DNA of 64,000 bases, from assembly GCF_014646335.1 (NCBI RefSeq), contig NZ_BMNG01000012.1, forward strand, positions 142,747-206,746. The letters run 5' to 3'. A program made the position numbers and the translations under genes. Shown piece after piece: positions 38,252-46,917 of the stretch. Below the pieces are notes generated by a model. That model did not search any database. It saw only the letters and a program-made list of their open reading frames with translations, and was not told the DNA's origin. How positions within the stretch are numbered: position 1 is the stretch's first letter; the number at the start of each line of letters is the position of its first letter. Origin of the DNA: Streptomyces lasiicapitis (GTDB lineage: Bacteria > Actinomycetota > Actinomycetes > Streptomycetales > Streptomycetaceae).

Positions 38252-38922
38252 GAGGTCGCCTCGCTCTCCTGGGGCGCCTCCCGCGCGGCCTGCTGGTCCG
38301 CCTCCTCGGACTCGCGGCGGACGGTCACCACGCGCTGCACGAGCGTGACGAGGCTGCCGACCGCGACGACCCACAGGGCGACGGGCAGCAGCACGTCGAT
38401 GCCGGGGACGCCGAACTTGTGCAGCCCGGCGAAGCCCGCGGCGACCAGCGAGATCACCAGCCGCTCGGCCCGCTCCACCAGGCCGTTGACGGCCACGGGC
38501 AGGCCGATCGCCTCACCGCGCGCCTTCGTGTACGACACCACCTGGCCGCTGGCCAGGCAGAAGATGGACACCGCGCACAGGATGTCGTTGTCGCCGGAAC
38601 CGGCGTACCAAAGAGCGAAGCCACCGAAGATCGCGCCGTCCGCGACCCGGTCCAGGGTGGAGTCGAGGAACGCGCCCCACCGGCTGGAGCGGCCGAGCTG
38701 ACGCGCCATGTTGCCGTCGACCAGGTCCGAGAAGACGAACAGCGTGATGACGACAGTGCCCCAGAAAAACTCCCCGCGAGGGTAGAAGACCAGCGCTCCC
38801 GCGACGACACCGGCCGTGCCGATGAACGTGACCGTGTCGGGGCTGACCCCGCGGCGGATGAGAAACGCGGCGAACGGTGTGAGGACACGCGTGAAGAATG
38901 CACGCGCGTACTTGTTCAGCAT
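38248..38922 (-). CDS. pgsA1: phosphatidylinositol phosphate synthase (CDP-alcohol phosphatidyltransferase)
   Basis: Transfers CDP-diacylglycerol to inositol-phosphate, first step of PI/PIM synthesis. It has 224 residues and about six helices. The CDP-alcohol motif is complete: DLVDGNMAR, then Gly, then the two Asp of FLDSTLD. The PGS-type alternative cannot be excluded by motif alone, but coupling to the PIM acyltransferase and pimA supports PI-phosphate synthase. Divergent from the EF-G-like gene. Confidence 0.9.
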   Translation of the reverse strand: MLNKYARAFFTRVLTPFAAFLIRRGVSPDTVTFIGTAGVVAGALVFYPRGEFFWGTVVITLFVFSDLVDGNMARQLGRSSRWGAFLDSTLDRVADGAIFGGFALWYAGSGDNDILCAVSIFCLASGQVVSYTKARGEAIGLPVAVNGLVERAERLVISLVAAGFAGLHKFGVPGIDVLLPVALWVVAVGSLVTLVQRVVTVRRESEEADQQAAREAPQESEATS

Positions 38923-39181
38923 GGCCTTCCCGAGGGTCGGTGCCCATGGCGGCCCCGTTGGCCACCGGCTGGCCCATCGTAGTCACGCTCACGACACACC
39001 GGCTCGCCCCCTCACGATCGCGTACGACGTATGGACGCACCGTGACACGAGTGGAAAGCTCGGAAGCACCGCGGGCGTCGCCGGAGCCGCCCCCGCACGC
39101 GGGTCCCGTGTGTCCGCGCACAGCCAGCATCCCTGAGGGGGCTGCGCCTCCTCAGCCATGCGCGTAACCGGGAGGCAAGGC

Positions 39182-41389
39182 ATGGGCGACAAGGCGAATG
39201 CACACCCCGGAGCCGCCGGCAGGGCAGCGACGGCCGACCATCCCGCGTCCGTACGGAATGTGGTGCTGGTCGGCCACAGCGGATCGGGCAAGACGACTCT
39301 GGTCGAAGCCCTCGCGCTGACCGCGGGGGCCGTGAACCGGGCGGGCCGGGTCGAGGACGGCACCTCGGTGTCGGACTACGACGACATCGAGCACCGCCAG
39401 CAACGCTCCGTACAACTGTCACTGGTCCCCGTCGAATGGGGCGGATACAAGATCAATATCCTGGACACCCCGGGATACGCCGACTTCGTCGGGGAGCTGA
39501 GGGCCGGTCTGCGCGCCGCGGACGCGGCCCTTTTCGTCGTCTCGGCGGCGGAGGGCGCCGAGGGCATCACGGGTGCGACCCGCATGGTGTGGGAGGAGTG
39601 CGCGGCGGTCGGCATGCCGCGGGCCATCGTGGTCACGCACCTGGAGGCGGCGCGTTCCGACTTCAAGGAGATCACGCGGTGCTGCGCCGAGACCTTCGGC
39701 GCCGACGACCCCGACGCCGTACTGCCGCTGTATCTGCCCCTGCACGGCGAGCAGGGACCCGACGGGCACGCACCGGTGACCGGTCTGATCGGGCTGCTCT
39801 CGCAGCGGGTCTTCGACTACGCGTCGGGCGAACGCAAGGAGTCCGAGCCGGGCGACGACCAACTGCCCGTCATCCAGGAGGCGCGCGACAAGCTCATCGA
39901 GGGGATCATCGCCGAGAGCGAGGACGAGTCCCTGATGGACCGCTATCTCGGCGGCGAGGACATCGACTACAAGACGCTCGTCGACGACCTGGAACGGGCC
40001 GTCGCGCGCGGCATCTTCCACCCGGTGCTCGCCGCCGCGCCCGCCGCCGAGGGCGCCCGCCAGGGCATCGGCACCGTGGAACTCCTGGAGCTGATCACGG
40101 GCGGCTTCCCGACCCCGCTGGAGCACCCCGCCCCGGCCGTCACCACACCTGGGGGCAAGCCCCGCCCGGCCCTGTCCTGCGACCCCGAAGGTCCCCTCGC
40201 CGCCGAGGTGGTGAAGACCGCGTCGGACCCGTACGTCGGCAGGATCTCGCTGGTCCGCGTCTTCTCCGGAACGCTGCGCCCGGACGAGACGGTGCACGTC
40301 TCCGGGCACGGCCTCGCGGACCGGGGGCACGAGGACCACGACGTCGACGAGCGCGTGGGCGCCCTCTCCTCGCCGTTCGGCAAACAGCAGCGCACGCTCT
40401 CCCAGGCCATCGCGGGCGACCTGGCCTGCGTCGCCAAACTCAGCCGCGCCGAGACCGGCGACACCCTGTCGGCCAAGGACGACCCGCTCCTGATGGCGCC
40501 CTGGGACATGCCCGACCCGCTGCTTCCGCTCGCCATCCAGGCGCACAGCAAGGCGGACGAGGACAAGCTCTCGCAGGGCCTGTCCCGGCTGGTCGCCGAG
40601 GATCCGACGATGCGCCTGCAACAGAACCAGGACACCCACCAGGTGGTCCTGTGGTGCCTCGGCGAGGCGCACGCGGACGTCGCCCTGGAGCGGCTGCGCC
40701 ATCGCTACGGCGTGCAGGTCGACCTCGTACCGCACAAGGTCTCCCTTCGGGAGACGTTCGGGACCAAGGCGGCCGGGCGCGGCCGTCATGTGAAGCAGTC
40801 CGGCGGGCACGGCCAGTTCGCGATCTGCGAGATCGAGGTGGAGCCGCTGCCGGGCGGCAGCGGCATCGAGTTCGTCGACAAGGTCGTGGGCGGCGCGGTG
40901 CCGCGGCAGTTCATCCCGTCCGTCGAGAAGGGCATCCGCGCTCAGGCGGCCAAGGGCGTCGCCGCGGGTTACCCGCTCATCGACGTACGCGTCACGCTGC
41001 TCGACGGCAAGGCGCACTCCGTGGACTCCTCCGACGCCGCGTTCCAGACGGCGGGCGCCCTTGCGCTGCGCGAGGCGGCGGCCGACGCCACCATCCACCT
41101 GCTCGAACCCGTCGCCGAGGTACAGGTCCTGGTCGGCGACGAGCACGTGGGCTCGGTCATGAGCGACCTGTCCGGACGGCGCGGCCGCGTCGTCGGCACC
41201 GAACAGGCCCCGGGCGGGCGCACCTTGGTGCGGGCCGAGGTGCCCGAGATCGAGATCGGTCGGTACGCGGTCGACCTGCGGTCCCTGTCGCAGGGCACCG
41301 CGCGGTTCAGCCGGAGCTACGCCCGGCACGAGCCGATGCCCGCACAGCTCTCCCAGAAGATCCGTGAACAGGCGCAGGACACCGCCTAG
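39182..41389 (+). CDS. EF-G-like GTPase (EF-G2 type)
   Basis: Translation-factor GTPase paralog. It has 735 residues with all EF-G domains: G1 GHSGSGKT (31-38), G3 DTPGYADF (95-102), then beta-barrel and domains III-V (FGTKAAGRGRHVKQSGGHGQF; FQTAGALALREAA). The G4 motif, normally NKxD, reads THLE (152-155), so guanine recognition is altered. GGAGG lies before ATG 39182. Main EF-G is expected elsewhere with the str operon. It splits the otherwise minus-strand PIM/HIT/thrS region. Confidence 0.93.
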   Translation: MGDKANAHPGAAGRAATADHPASVRNVVLVGHSGSGKTTLVEALALTAGAVNRAGRVEDGTSVSDYDDIEHRQQRSVQLSLVPVEWGGYKINILDTPGYADFVGELRAGLRAADAALFVVSAAEGAEGITGATRMVWEECAAVGMPRAIVVTHLEAARSDFKEITRCCAETFGADDPDAVLPLYLPLHGEQGPDGHAPVTGLIGLLSQRVFDYASGERKESEPGDDQLPVIQEARDKLIEGIIAESEDESLMDRYLGGEDIDYKTLVDDLERAVARGIFHPVLAAAPAAEGARQGIGTVELLELITGGFPTPLEHPAPAVTTPGGKPRPALSCDPEGPLAAEVVKTASDPYVGRISLVRVFSGTLRPDETVHVSGHGLADRGHEDHDVDERVGALSSPFGKQQRTLSQAIAGDLACVAKLSRAETGDTLSAKDDPLLMAPWDMPDPLLPLAIQAHSKADEDKLSQGLSRLVAEDPTMRLQQNQDTHQVVLWCLGEAHADVALERLRHRYGVQVDLVPHKVSLRETFGTKAAGRGRHVKQSGGHGQFAICEIEVEPLPGGSGIEFVDKVVGGAVPRQFIPSVEKGIRAQAAKGVAAGYPLIDVRVTLLDGKAHSVDSSDAAFQTAGALALREAAADATIHLLEPVAEVQVLVGDEHVGSVMSDLSGRRGRVVGTEQAPGGRTLVRAEVPEIEIGRYAVDLRSLSQGTARFSRSYARHEPMPAQLSQKIREQAQDTA

Positions 41390-41399
41390 TTGACGCCTC

Positions 41400-41450
41400 C
41401 GGCCGGATGCCGCCCGCTCAGAAACCGCTCGTGCGGGCGGCATTCGGCCG
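41400..41450. terminator. 18-bp hairpin after the EF-G-like gene
   Basis: Arms at 41400-41417 and 41433-41450 pair along 18 positions with a single G-T wobble, 15-nt loop, 11 nt past the stop. No U-tract. Strong terminator. Confidence 0.85.
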
Positions 41451-41636
41451 CCCCCTGCCGGATGTCAGTACGCACCGATACGCTGATGACCTGATCAAAA
41501 GCCGTATCGGCCAGGTCAACAGGTGTGCCGGGCCCCGCAGTCGGGAATTCCGGGAAACAGCACGGTCCGAAGTTCGGGAACAACGCAGTCGGAAAGAGCC
41601 GCGGCGCCAAGGGCGTCACGGCGTGGGGGGCGGCAG

Positions 41637-43292
41637 GTGGCGGACGACGTATTCGACTTCAGGCCCGGGGCCCAGGTCCCCTTGTCGGGCGCCGCGGGCC
41701 AGACCGCGGCGACGCATGCCCTGGCGTCGGCGGCGTATCGCGACGGCGAGGTCGACGACATCCTCAAGGCCAACAGCGACTGGCACAAGTCCGTGGTGAA
41801 GCCCGGCCTGTGGTCGCTGTGCAAGCCCAGCCTCGGCGAGGCCTTCTCGCGGACCGTGCAGGTGCGGATGCTCGGCGGCGCCCGTCCACCGCTCATCCAG
41901 TCCTTCGGCACGGAACCGCAGATGGTCGTCGAGCACTGCCTCGCCGCGAACCGCATCCGCAGACAGCGCGACAGCTGGCTCACGGCTGTGATGGCCATCT
42001 GCGGGCTGCTCTTCCTGCCCGGCCTGCTGGTCTGGCTGCTGGTCTTCACGGCCCGCAAGTGGATCTCCAAGCAGAAGGACAAGCGCACCCAGGCGATCGC
42101 CACCGCGGTCCTCGTGGCCCTCGGCGTGATCGTGGTGCTTCTCCTGATCAAGCTGCCCTTCGGCGGCTTCTGGGCCTGGTATCTGCGGCTCTGCCCGGTC
42201 GTGCCGGTGTTCGGCTGGTTCTGGGCCAAGCACATAGCGGAAGGCACCGCCAAGGACCTGCGGGACCGCTGGAGCGGCTTGCTCGCCGGCGGCGGCGTCG
42301 GCGCGAAGATCCCCGAGGCGGTCCCCGGCAGCCCCGGCGAGACGGCTGCGGAGCGGCTGCGCCAGGGCCTCGCGCGGCTCTCCGCGGAGCAGCAGTCCAA
42401 CAGCGTCTTCTACGCGGGCCCCAAGGGAATACTGGGCATGGGCACCCGCTGGGGCAGCTGGCAGCTCGCCGAGGAGCTCACCCCGCGCGACGAGAAGAAG
42501 GAGATCAACCCCTTCCGCAGCTGGGACGTCGTGCGCGCGGTGCACGACCAGCTCCGGATGCTGGAGCGCGGCCCCCTGCACACCGGCGGCTTCCCCAAGC
42601 CGTCGATAAGGCACTGGATCGTCACGCCCATCGGTGAGAACGCGGGGTCGGTGTCCCGCCCGTCCGGCACGGACGTCGACGCCTTCCAGATCAAGGGCCA
42701 CGAGATACAGCGCATCTGCAACGAGCAGCAGTTCGGCAGCGGCGACCGGCACTACCTGGGCGTCCAGTTCACGCTCTGGGACGGCCAGTTGGTGATCACG
42801 ATGCTGATCACGGTGACGGTCCTGCACGAGACGCTGCGCATCGAGGTCACCGGCCACGCCCTCGGTCCGGTGCACTCACTGTTCACCAGCAAGCCCTCCC
42901 CCAAGACGAAGACGGTCAGCAAGACCGTCAAGTTCTGGGAGACCAAGACGCAGCAGCTCCCGCTCGTCGACGCCCAGGAGGTGGTGCGCCTCGCGGTGCG
43001 CGCCCCCTTCACCTGGTATCCGCCGGTGCTGGACTACCTGGGCGGCAAGCTGGTCCTGCCCGAGCCGTTCGGCCTGCGGCACGCCTGGGCGGACAAGCCG
43101 TGGCGGCACCGCTTCATGGCCGACGACGCGCTGCGCGCGGCCACGCCGGTGCTGCGGGTCGTGCACTCGGCGGCCCTGAAGGTCCTGGAGGAGAACGGCG
43201 TGAACACGGACCGCTTCGGCGCCCGCGCCGGGTTCCTCAGCGGCGCCGTCCAGGATCCGATGCCGCGCCAGGCGGACGTGTACAACGGGTAG
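41637..43292 (+). CDS. multi-helix membrane protein of unknown function
   Basis: I do not recognise this family. It has 551 residues: soluble N-terminal 110 residues, three helices at about 114-137, 152-171 and 178-197, then about 350 soluble residues with mixed alpha/beta character, including GNAG-like and IQRICNEQQFGSGDRHYLGVQ stretches and a hydrophobic beta-rich part (LVITMLITVTVL). No signal peptide. GGGGGGCGGCAG precedes the GTG start. It sits alone between the EF-G-like gene and the convergent HIT gene, closed by its own hairpin. Base composition is like the neighbours. Confidence 0.88.
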   Translation: MADDVFDFRPGAQVPLSGAAGQTAATHALASAAYRDGEVDDILKANSDWHKSVVKPGLWSLCKPSLGEAFSRTVQVRMLGGARPPLIQSFGTEPQMVVEHCLAANRIRRQRDSWLTAVMAICGLLFLPGLLVWLLVFTARKWISKQKDKRTQAIATAVLVALGVIVVLLLIKLPFGGFWAWYLRLCPVVPVFGWFWAKHIAEGTAKDLRDRWSGLLAGGGVGAKIPEAVPGSPGETAAERLRQGLARLSAEQQSNSVFYAGPKGILGMGTRWGSWQLAEELTPRDEKKEINPFRSWDVVRAVHDQLRMLERGPLHTGGFPKPSIRHWIVTPIGENAGSVSRPSGTDVDAFQIKGHEIQRICNEQQFGSGDRHYLGVQFTLWDGQLVITMLITVTVLHETLRIEVTGHALGPVHSLFTSKPSPKTKTVSKTVKFWETKTQQLPLVDAQEVVRLAVRAPFTWYPPVLDYLGGKLVLPEPFGLRHAWADKPWRHRFMADDALRAATPVLRVVHSAALKVLEENGVNTDRFGARAGFLSGAVQDPMPRQADVYNG

Positions 43293-43308
43293 CCGCCCGG
43301 CGGGCGGC
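43292..43308. terminator. hairpin between the membrane protein and HIT genes
   Basis: GCCGCCC-GGC-GGGCGGC begins at the last base of the stop codon and fills the 34-nt convergent gap. No U-tract. Confidence 0.7.
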
Positions 43309-43326
43309 AGCGGGAGAGGGGCCTGG

Positions 43327-43887
43327 CTAGGCCGCGGGCCAGGCCTCCGCGAGCATCTTGCGGGTGTCGGCGAGCAGTTGGGGCAGCACCTTCGTGTGCC
43401 CGACGACCGGCATGAAGTTCGTGTCGCCGCCCCAGCGGGGCACGATGTGCTGGTGCAGATGCGCGGCGATGCCCGCGCCCGCCACGGTGCCCTGGTTCAT
43501 GCCGATGTTGAAGCCGTGCGCCCCGGACGCGGTGCGCAGCGCCGTCATCGCCTGCTTGGTCAGCTCGCCGAGCTCCACCGTCTCCGCGGCGGTCAGCTCG
43601 GTGTAGTCGGCGACGTGGCGGTAGGGCACGACCATCAGATGCCCGCCGTTGTACGGGTAGAGGTTGAGCACCGCGTAGACCTGCTCGCCGCGCGCGACGA
43701 CAAGCCCGTCCTCGTCTGATTTCGCCGGGATGCCGCAGAAGGGACAGCCGTCGTCCGCCCCCGGACCGGTGGGCTTGTTCTCGCCCTGGATGTACGCCAT
43801 CCGGTGGGGCGTCCACAGGCGCTGGAACGCGTCCTGCGTCCCCACTCCGATCTGCTGCTCCGGCTCAATCGTCATGCTGTGCAGCAT
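43327..43887 (-). CDS. HIT-family protein, Ap4A-phosphorylase-like
   Basis: Histidine-triad nucleotide hydrolase/transferase. It has 186 residues: CPFCGIP zinc-like start of the core, YPYNGGHLMVVPYRH, and the triad AHLHQHIVPRW. The mycobacterial neighbour of thrS and pgsA1 with this architecture is a diadenosine tetraphosphate phosphorylase (from memory), so that role is likely but not shown. ATG 43887 or 43875 could be the start; neither has a clear RBS. It is separated from its usual neighbours by the plus-strand insert. Confidence 0.92.
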   Translation of the reverse strand: MLHSMTIEPEQQIGVGTQDAFQRLWTPHRMAYIQGENKPTGPGADDGCPFCGIPAKSDEDGLVVARGEQVYAVLNLYPYNGGHLMVVPYRHVADYTELTAAETVELGELTKQAMTALRTASGAHGFNIGMNQGTVAGAGIAAHLHQHIVPRWGGDTNFMPVVGHTKVLPQLLADTRKMLAEAWPAA

Positions 43888-43954
43888 ATGACTTCGCCCG
43901 TTCGGAGCGTGTCGCCGGGGCGGACCCCCGGCCGCTCCCGGCCACTCTGGGGCG

Positions 43955-44692
43955 ATGACCAAAGACAGCGCCCGGCCGGCGCCGGAGGGCGCGGAGTCCC
44001 GCTGGGAGCGCCGGACCGAGGCCCCGCTGGCCGCGGCGTCCCTGCTCTTCCTGGCCGCGTACGCGGTGCGGGTCCTGGCCCAGGGCCTGCCCCCGGCCTG
44101 GCGCACGGCCTGCCTCGGGCTCGCGCTGGCGGCGTGGGCGGTCTTCGCGGTCGACTACGCGGTCCGCTGGCGCTTGAGCGGACAGCGACTCGGCTTCGTA
44201 CGAAACCATCTGCTCGACACCGTGGTGCTCGTCCTGCCCCTGCTGCGGCCGCTGCGCATCGTCAGGGTCTACGACGCGGTGCGGCGCCGGCACGCGCGCC
44301 CGCGCCTCGCGCTGTACGCCCGCGTGATGTTCTACGCGGGCCTGTCCGTGCTCCTGCTCGGCTTCGCCGGGGCGCTCGCCGTCTACCACCAGGAGCACGC
44401 GGCGCCGGACGCCACGATCCGTACGTTCGGGGACGCGGTGTGGTGGACGTGCGCGACGCTCGCCACCGTCGGGTACGGGGACGTGGCGCCGGTGACGCCG
44501 CTCGGCAGGCTCGTCGCGGTCGGCCTGATGGGGTGCGGGCTGGCGCTGCTCGGGGCGGTGACGGGGTCGTTCTCGTCGTGGCTGCTCCAGGTGTTCACGC
44601 GGGAGGACGACGTGTACACGCCCGACGCACGAGTCGTCACTCGCGGGGACGACGAGAGGCCCCCGGGGAGTTCGTCCCCGGGGGCCTCCTGA
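43955..44692 (+). CDS. voltage-gated-type potassium channel
   Basis: It has 245 residues: helices at about 25-43, 52-70, 86-99, an S4-like segment with Arg every third residue (LRPLRIVRVYDAVRRR), a helix at about 124-145, a pore loop with selectivity filter TVGYGD (171-176), and a final helix (185-208). The cytosolic tail is short. It is divergent from HIT and convergent with thrS. The compact sensor region suggests a Kv-like prokaryotic channel; gating is not shown. Confidence 0.94.
   Translation: MTKDSARPAPEGAESRWERRTEAPLAAASLLFLAAYAVRVLAQGLPPAWRTACLGLALAAWAVFAVDYAVRWRLSGQRLGFVRNHLLDTVVLVLPLLRPLRIVRVYDAVRRRHARPRLALYARVMFYAGLSVLLLGFAGALAVYHQEHAAPDATIRTFGDAVWWTCATLATVGYGDVAPVTPLGRLVAVGLMGCGLALLGAVTGSFSSWLLQVFTREDDVYTPDARVVTRGDDERPPGSSSPGAS
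44656..44688. terminator. perfect 14-bp hairpin between the channel gene and thrS
   Basis: GAGGCCCCCGGGGA-GTTCG-TCCCCGGGGGCCTC lies inside the last codons of the channel gene and 15 nt from the thrS stop. Bidirectional terminator. Confidence 0.85.
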
Positions 44693-44703
44693 GCCGTCGT
44701 GCG

Positions 44704-46680
44704 TCAGACCTGCGTCCGCTCCTCGACGACCTTCGCGATCTTCGCGATGGCCTCGTCGACCGGGATGCCGTTCTCCTGCGAACCGTCGCGGTAGCGGAAG
44801 GACACGGCGCCGTTCTCCATGTCCTCGTCACCGGCGATCACCATGAAGGGCACCTTGGCCTTCTGCTGGTTGCGGATCTTCTTCTGCATGCGGTCGGACG
44901 ACGAGTCGACGTCCACCCGCAGGCCCTTGGCCTTCGCCTTCTTGGCGAACTCCTCCAGGTACGGGATGTGCGCGTCCCCGATCGGGATGCCGACCGCCTG
45001 CACCGGGGCGAGCCACGCCGGGAAGGCGCCCGCGTAGTGCTCGAGGAGCACGGCGAAGAAGCGCTCGATGGAGCCGAACAGCGCGCGGTGGATCATGACC
45101 GGGCGCTGCTTGGTGCCGTCGGGTCCGGTGTACTCCAGGTTGAAGCGCTCCGGCAGGTTGAAGTCGAGCTGGACGGTCGACATCTGCCAGGTGCGGCCGA
45201 TGGCGTCCTTGCACTGCACGGAGATCTTCGGGCCGTAGAAGGCGGCGCCGCCCGGGTCGGGGACCAGCGGAAGGCCCTGCTTCTCGGCGACCTTGCGCAG
45301 CGTCTCGGTGGCCTCTTCCCAGACCTCGTCCGAGCCGACGAACTTCTCCGGGTCCTTGGTGGACAGCTCCAGGTAGAAGTCGGTCAGGCCGTAGTCGCGA
45401 AGGAGGTTGAGGACGAAGGTGAGCGTCGTGTCGAGCTCGTCCGCCATCTGCTCCTTGGTGCAGTAGATGTGCGCGTCGTCCTGGGTGAAGCCGCGGGCAC
45501 GGGTCAGACCGTGCACGACGCCGGACTTCTCGTACCGGTACACGGTCCCGAACTCGAAGAGACGCAGCGGCAGTTCACGGTAGGAACGCCCGCGCGCGTC
45601 GAAGATCAGGTTGTGCATCGGGCAGTTCATGGGCTTGAGGTAGTAGTCCGTGCCCTCGTCGAGCTGCATGGGCGGGTACATGCCGTCGGCGTACCAGTCC
45701 AGGTGCCCCGACTGCTCGAAGAGCTTCCCCTTGGTCGCGTGCGGGGTGTAGACGAACTCGTACCCCTCCTCCTCGTGCCGACGGCGCGAGTAGTCCTCCA
45801 TGACCCGGCGGATGACGCCGCCCTTGGGGTGGAAGACCGCGAGACCTGAGCCGATCTGCTCCGGGACCGAGAACAGGTCCATCTCGCTGCCCAGCTTGCG
45901 GTGGTCGCGCTTCTCGGCCTCGGCGAGGAACTCCAGGTGCGCCTTCAGCTCGTCCTTGGTCGGCCACGCGGTGCCGTAGATGCGCTGCAGCATCGGGTTC
46001 TTCTCGCTGCCACGCCAGTACGCCGCGGCGTTGCGCATCAGCTTGAACGCCGGGATGTTCCGGGTGGTGGGCAGGTGCGGACCGCGGCAGAGGTCCTTCC
46101 AGCACAGCTCGCCGGACTTCGGGTCGAGGTTGTCGTAGATGGTCAGCTCGCCGCCGCCCACCTCGACGTCCGCGCCGTCGTCGCTCGACGCGGAGCCCTT
46201 GATGCCGATGAGCTCCAGCTTGTACGGCTCGTTCGCGAGCTCCTCGCGCGCGGCCTCGTCGGTGACGACGCGGCGCGAGAAGCGCTGGCCGCGCTTCTGG
46301 ATCTCCTGCATCTTCTTCTCGATGGCCTTGAGATCCTCGGGGGTGAACGGCTTCTCTACGTCGAAGTCGTAGTAGAAGCCGTCCTTGACCGGCGGGCCGA
46401 TGCCCAGCTTGGCCTCGGGGAAGAGCTCCTGCACGGCCTGCGCCATGACGTGCGCGGCCGAGTGGCGCAGGATGTTCAGGCCGTCCTCGGAGGAGATCTC
46501 GACGGGCTCGACCTCGTCCCCGTCGGCCACCGCGTACGCGAGGTCCTTCAGCTCGCCGGCGACGCGGGCGGCGACGATGGTGCGCTGACCGGCGAACAGG
46601 TCGGCCGCCGTAGTGCCCGTGGTCACCACGCGCTCTTCCCGCTCGGAATCGCGTTGGATGATCACACGGACGTCTGACAC
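44704..46680 (-). CDS. thrS: threonyl-tRNA synthetase
   Basis: Charges tRNA-Thr and edits Ser-tRNA. It has 658 residues: TGS domain (1-65), editing domain with HSAAH (about 100-104), catalytic core with class II motif 2 (RFGT-like RLFEFGTVYRYE) and KPMNCPMHNLIF zinc Cys, and the C-terminal anticodon domain. The ATG start fits MSDVRVIIQRD. About 217 nt without a gene separate it from the DUF4365 partner upstream. No T-box leader was seen. Confidence 0.98.
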   Translation of the reverse strand: MSDVRVIIQRDSEREERVVTTGTTAADLFAGQRTIVAARVAGELKDLAYAVADGDEVEPVEISSEDGLNILRHSAAHVMAQAVQELFPEAKLGIGPPVKDGFYYDFDVEKPFTPEDLKAIEKKMQEIQKRGQRFSRRVVTDEAAREELANEPYKLELIGIKGSASSDDGADVEVGGGELTIYDNLDPKSGELCWKDLCRGPHLPTTRNIPAFKLMRNAAAYWRGSEKNPMLQRIYGTAWPTKDELKAHLEFLAEAEKRDHRKLGSEMDLFSVPEQIGSGLAVFHPKGGVIRRVMEDYSRRRHEEEGYEFVYTPHATKGKLFEQSGHLDWYADGMYPPMQLDEGTDYYLKPMNCPMHNLIFDARGRSYRELPLRLFEFGTVYRYEKSGVVHGLTRARGFTQDDAHIYCTKEQMADELDTTLTFVLNLLRDYGLTDFYLELSTKDPEKFVGSDEVWEEATETLRKVAEKQGLPLVPDPGGAAFYGPKISVQCKDAIGRTWQMSTVQLDFNLPERFNLEYTGPDGTKQRPVMIHRALFGSIERFFAVLLEHYAGAFPAWLAPVQAVGIPIGDAHIPYLEEFAKKAKAKGLRVDVDSSSDRMQKKIRNQQKAKVPFMVIAGDEDMENGAVSFRYRDGSQENGIPVDEAIAKIAKVVEERTQV

Positions 46681-46830
46681 CGGTCTCTCCTGCCTGAAGG
46701 GGGGCCGCCCTGCCTGAAGGGCGACTGCGGCAGATCTGCTCCTGCACGCGCAACGAATCGTACCGAGCCATGGGGGCGCATCGCGAAACGGTTATCCCCA
46801 GCTCCGGCCGGGCACGGGCCGCATCCGCAC

Positions 46831-46917
46831 CCCGCAGTCCCGCCGCACACCCCTGCAGTCCCGCCGTACGCCCCCTCAGTCCCGGCAGCGCACCCCCTCA
46901 GTCCCCGCTGCACGCCT
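46831..46917. repeat. four-unit tandem array spanning a stop codon
   Basis: Four imperfect 20-22-nt units. On the minus strand they read as CGGGGACTGAGGGG-type blocks; the first holds the real TGA of the 409-residue protein, the second holds another TGA, and the last two have TGC. See findings. Confidence 0.85.

Noticed and set aside
46681..46897. T-box or other tRNA-sensing leader before thrS
   Set aside because: No specifier loop, no T-box consensus, no terminator/antiterminator pair seen.
46831..46917. CRISPR-like array
   Set aside because: Units are directly adjacent and degenerate, with no spacers and no cas genes.
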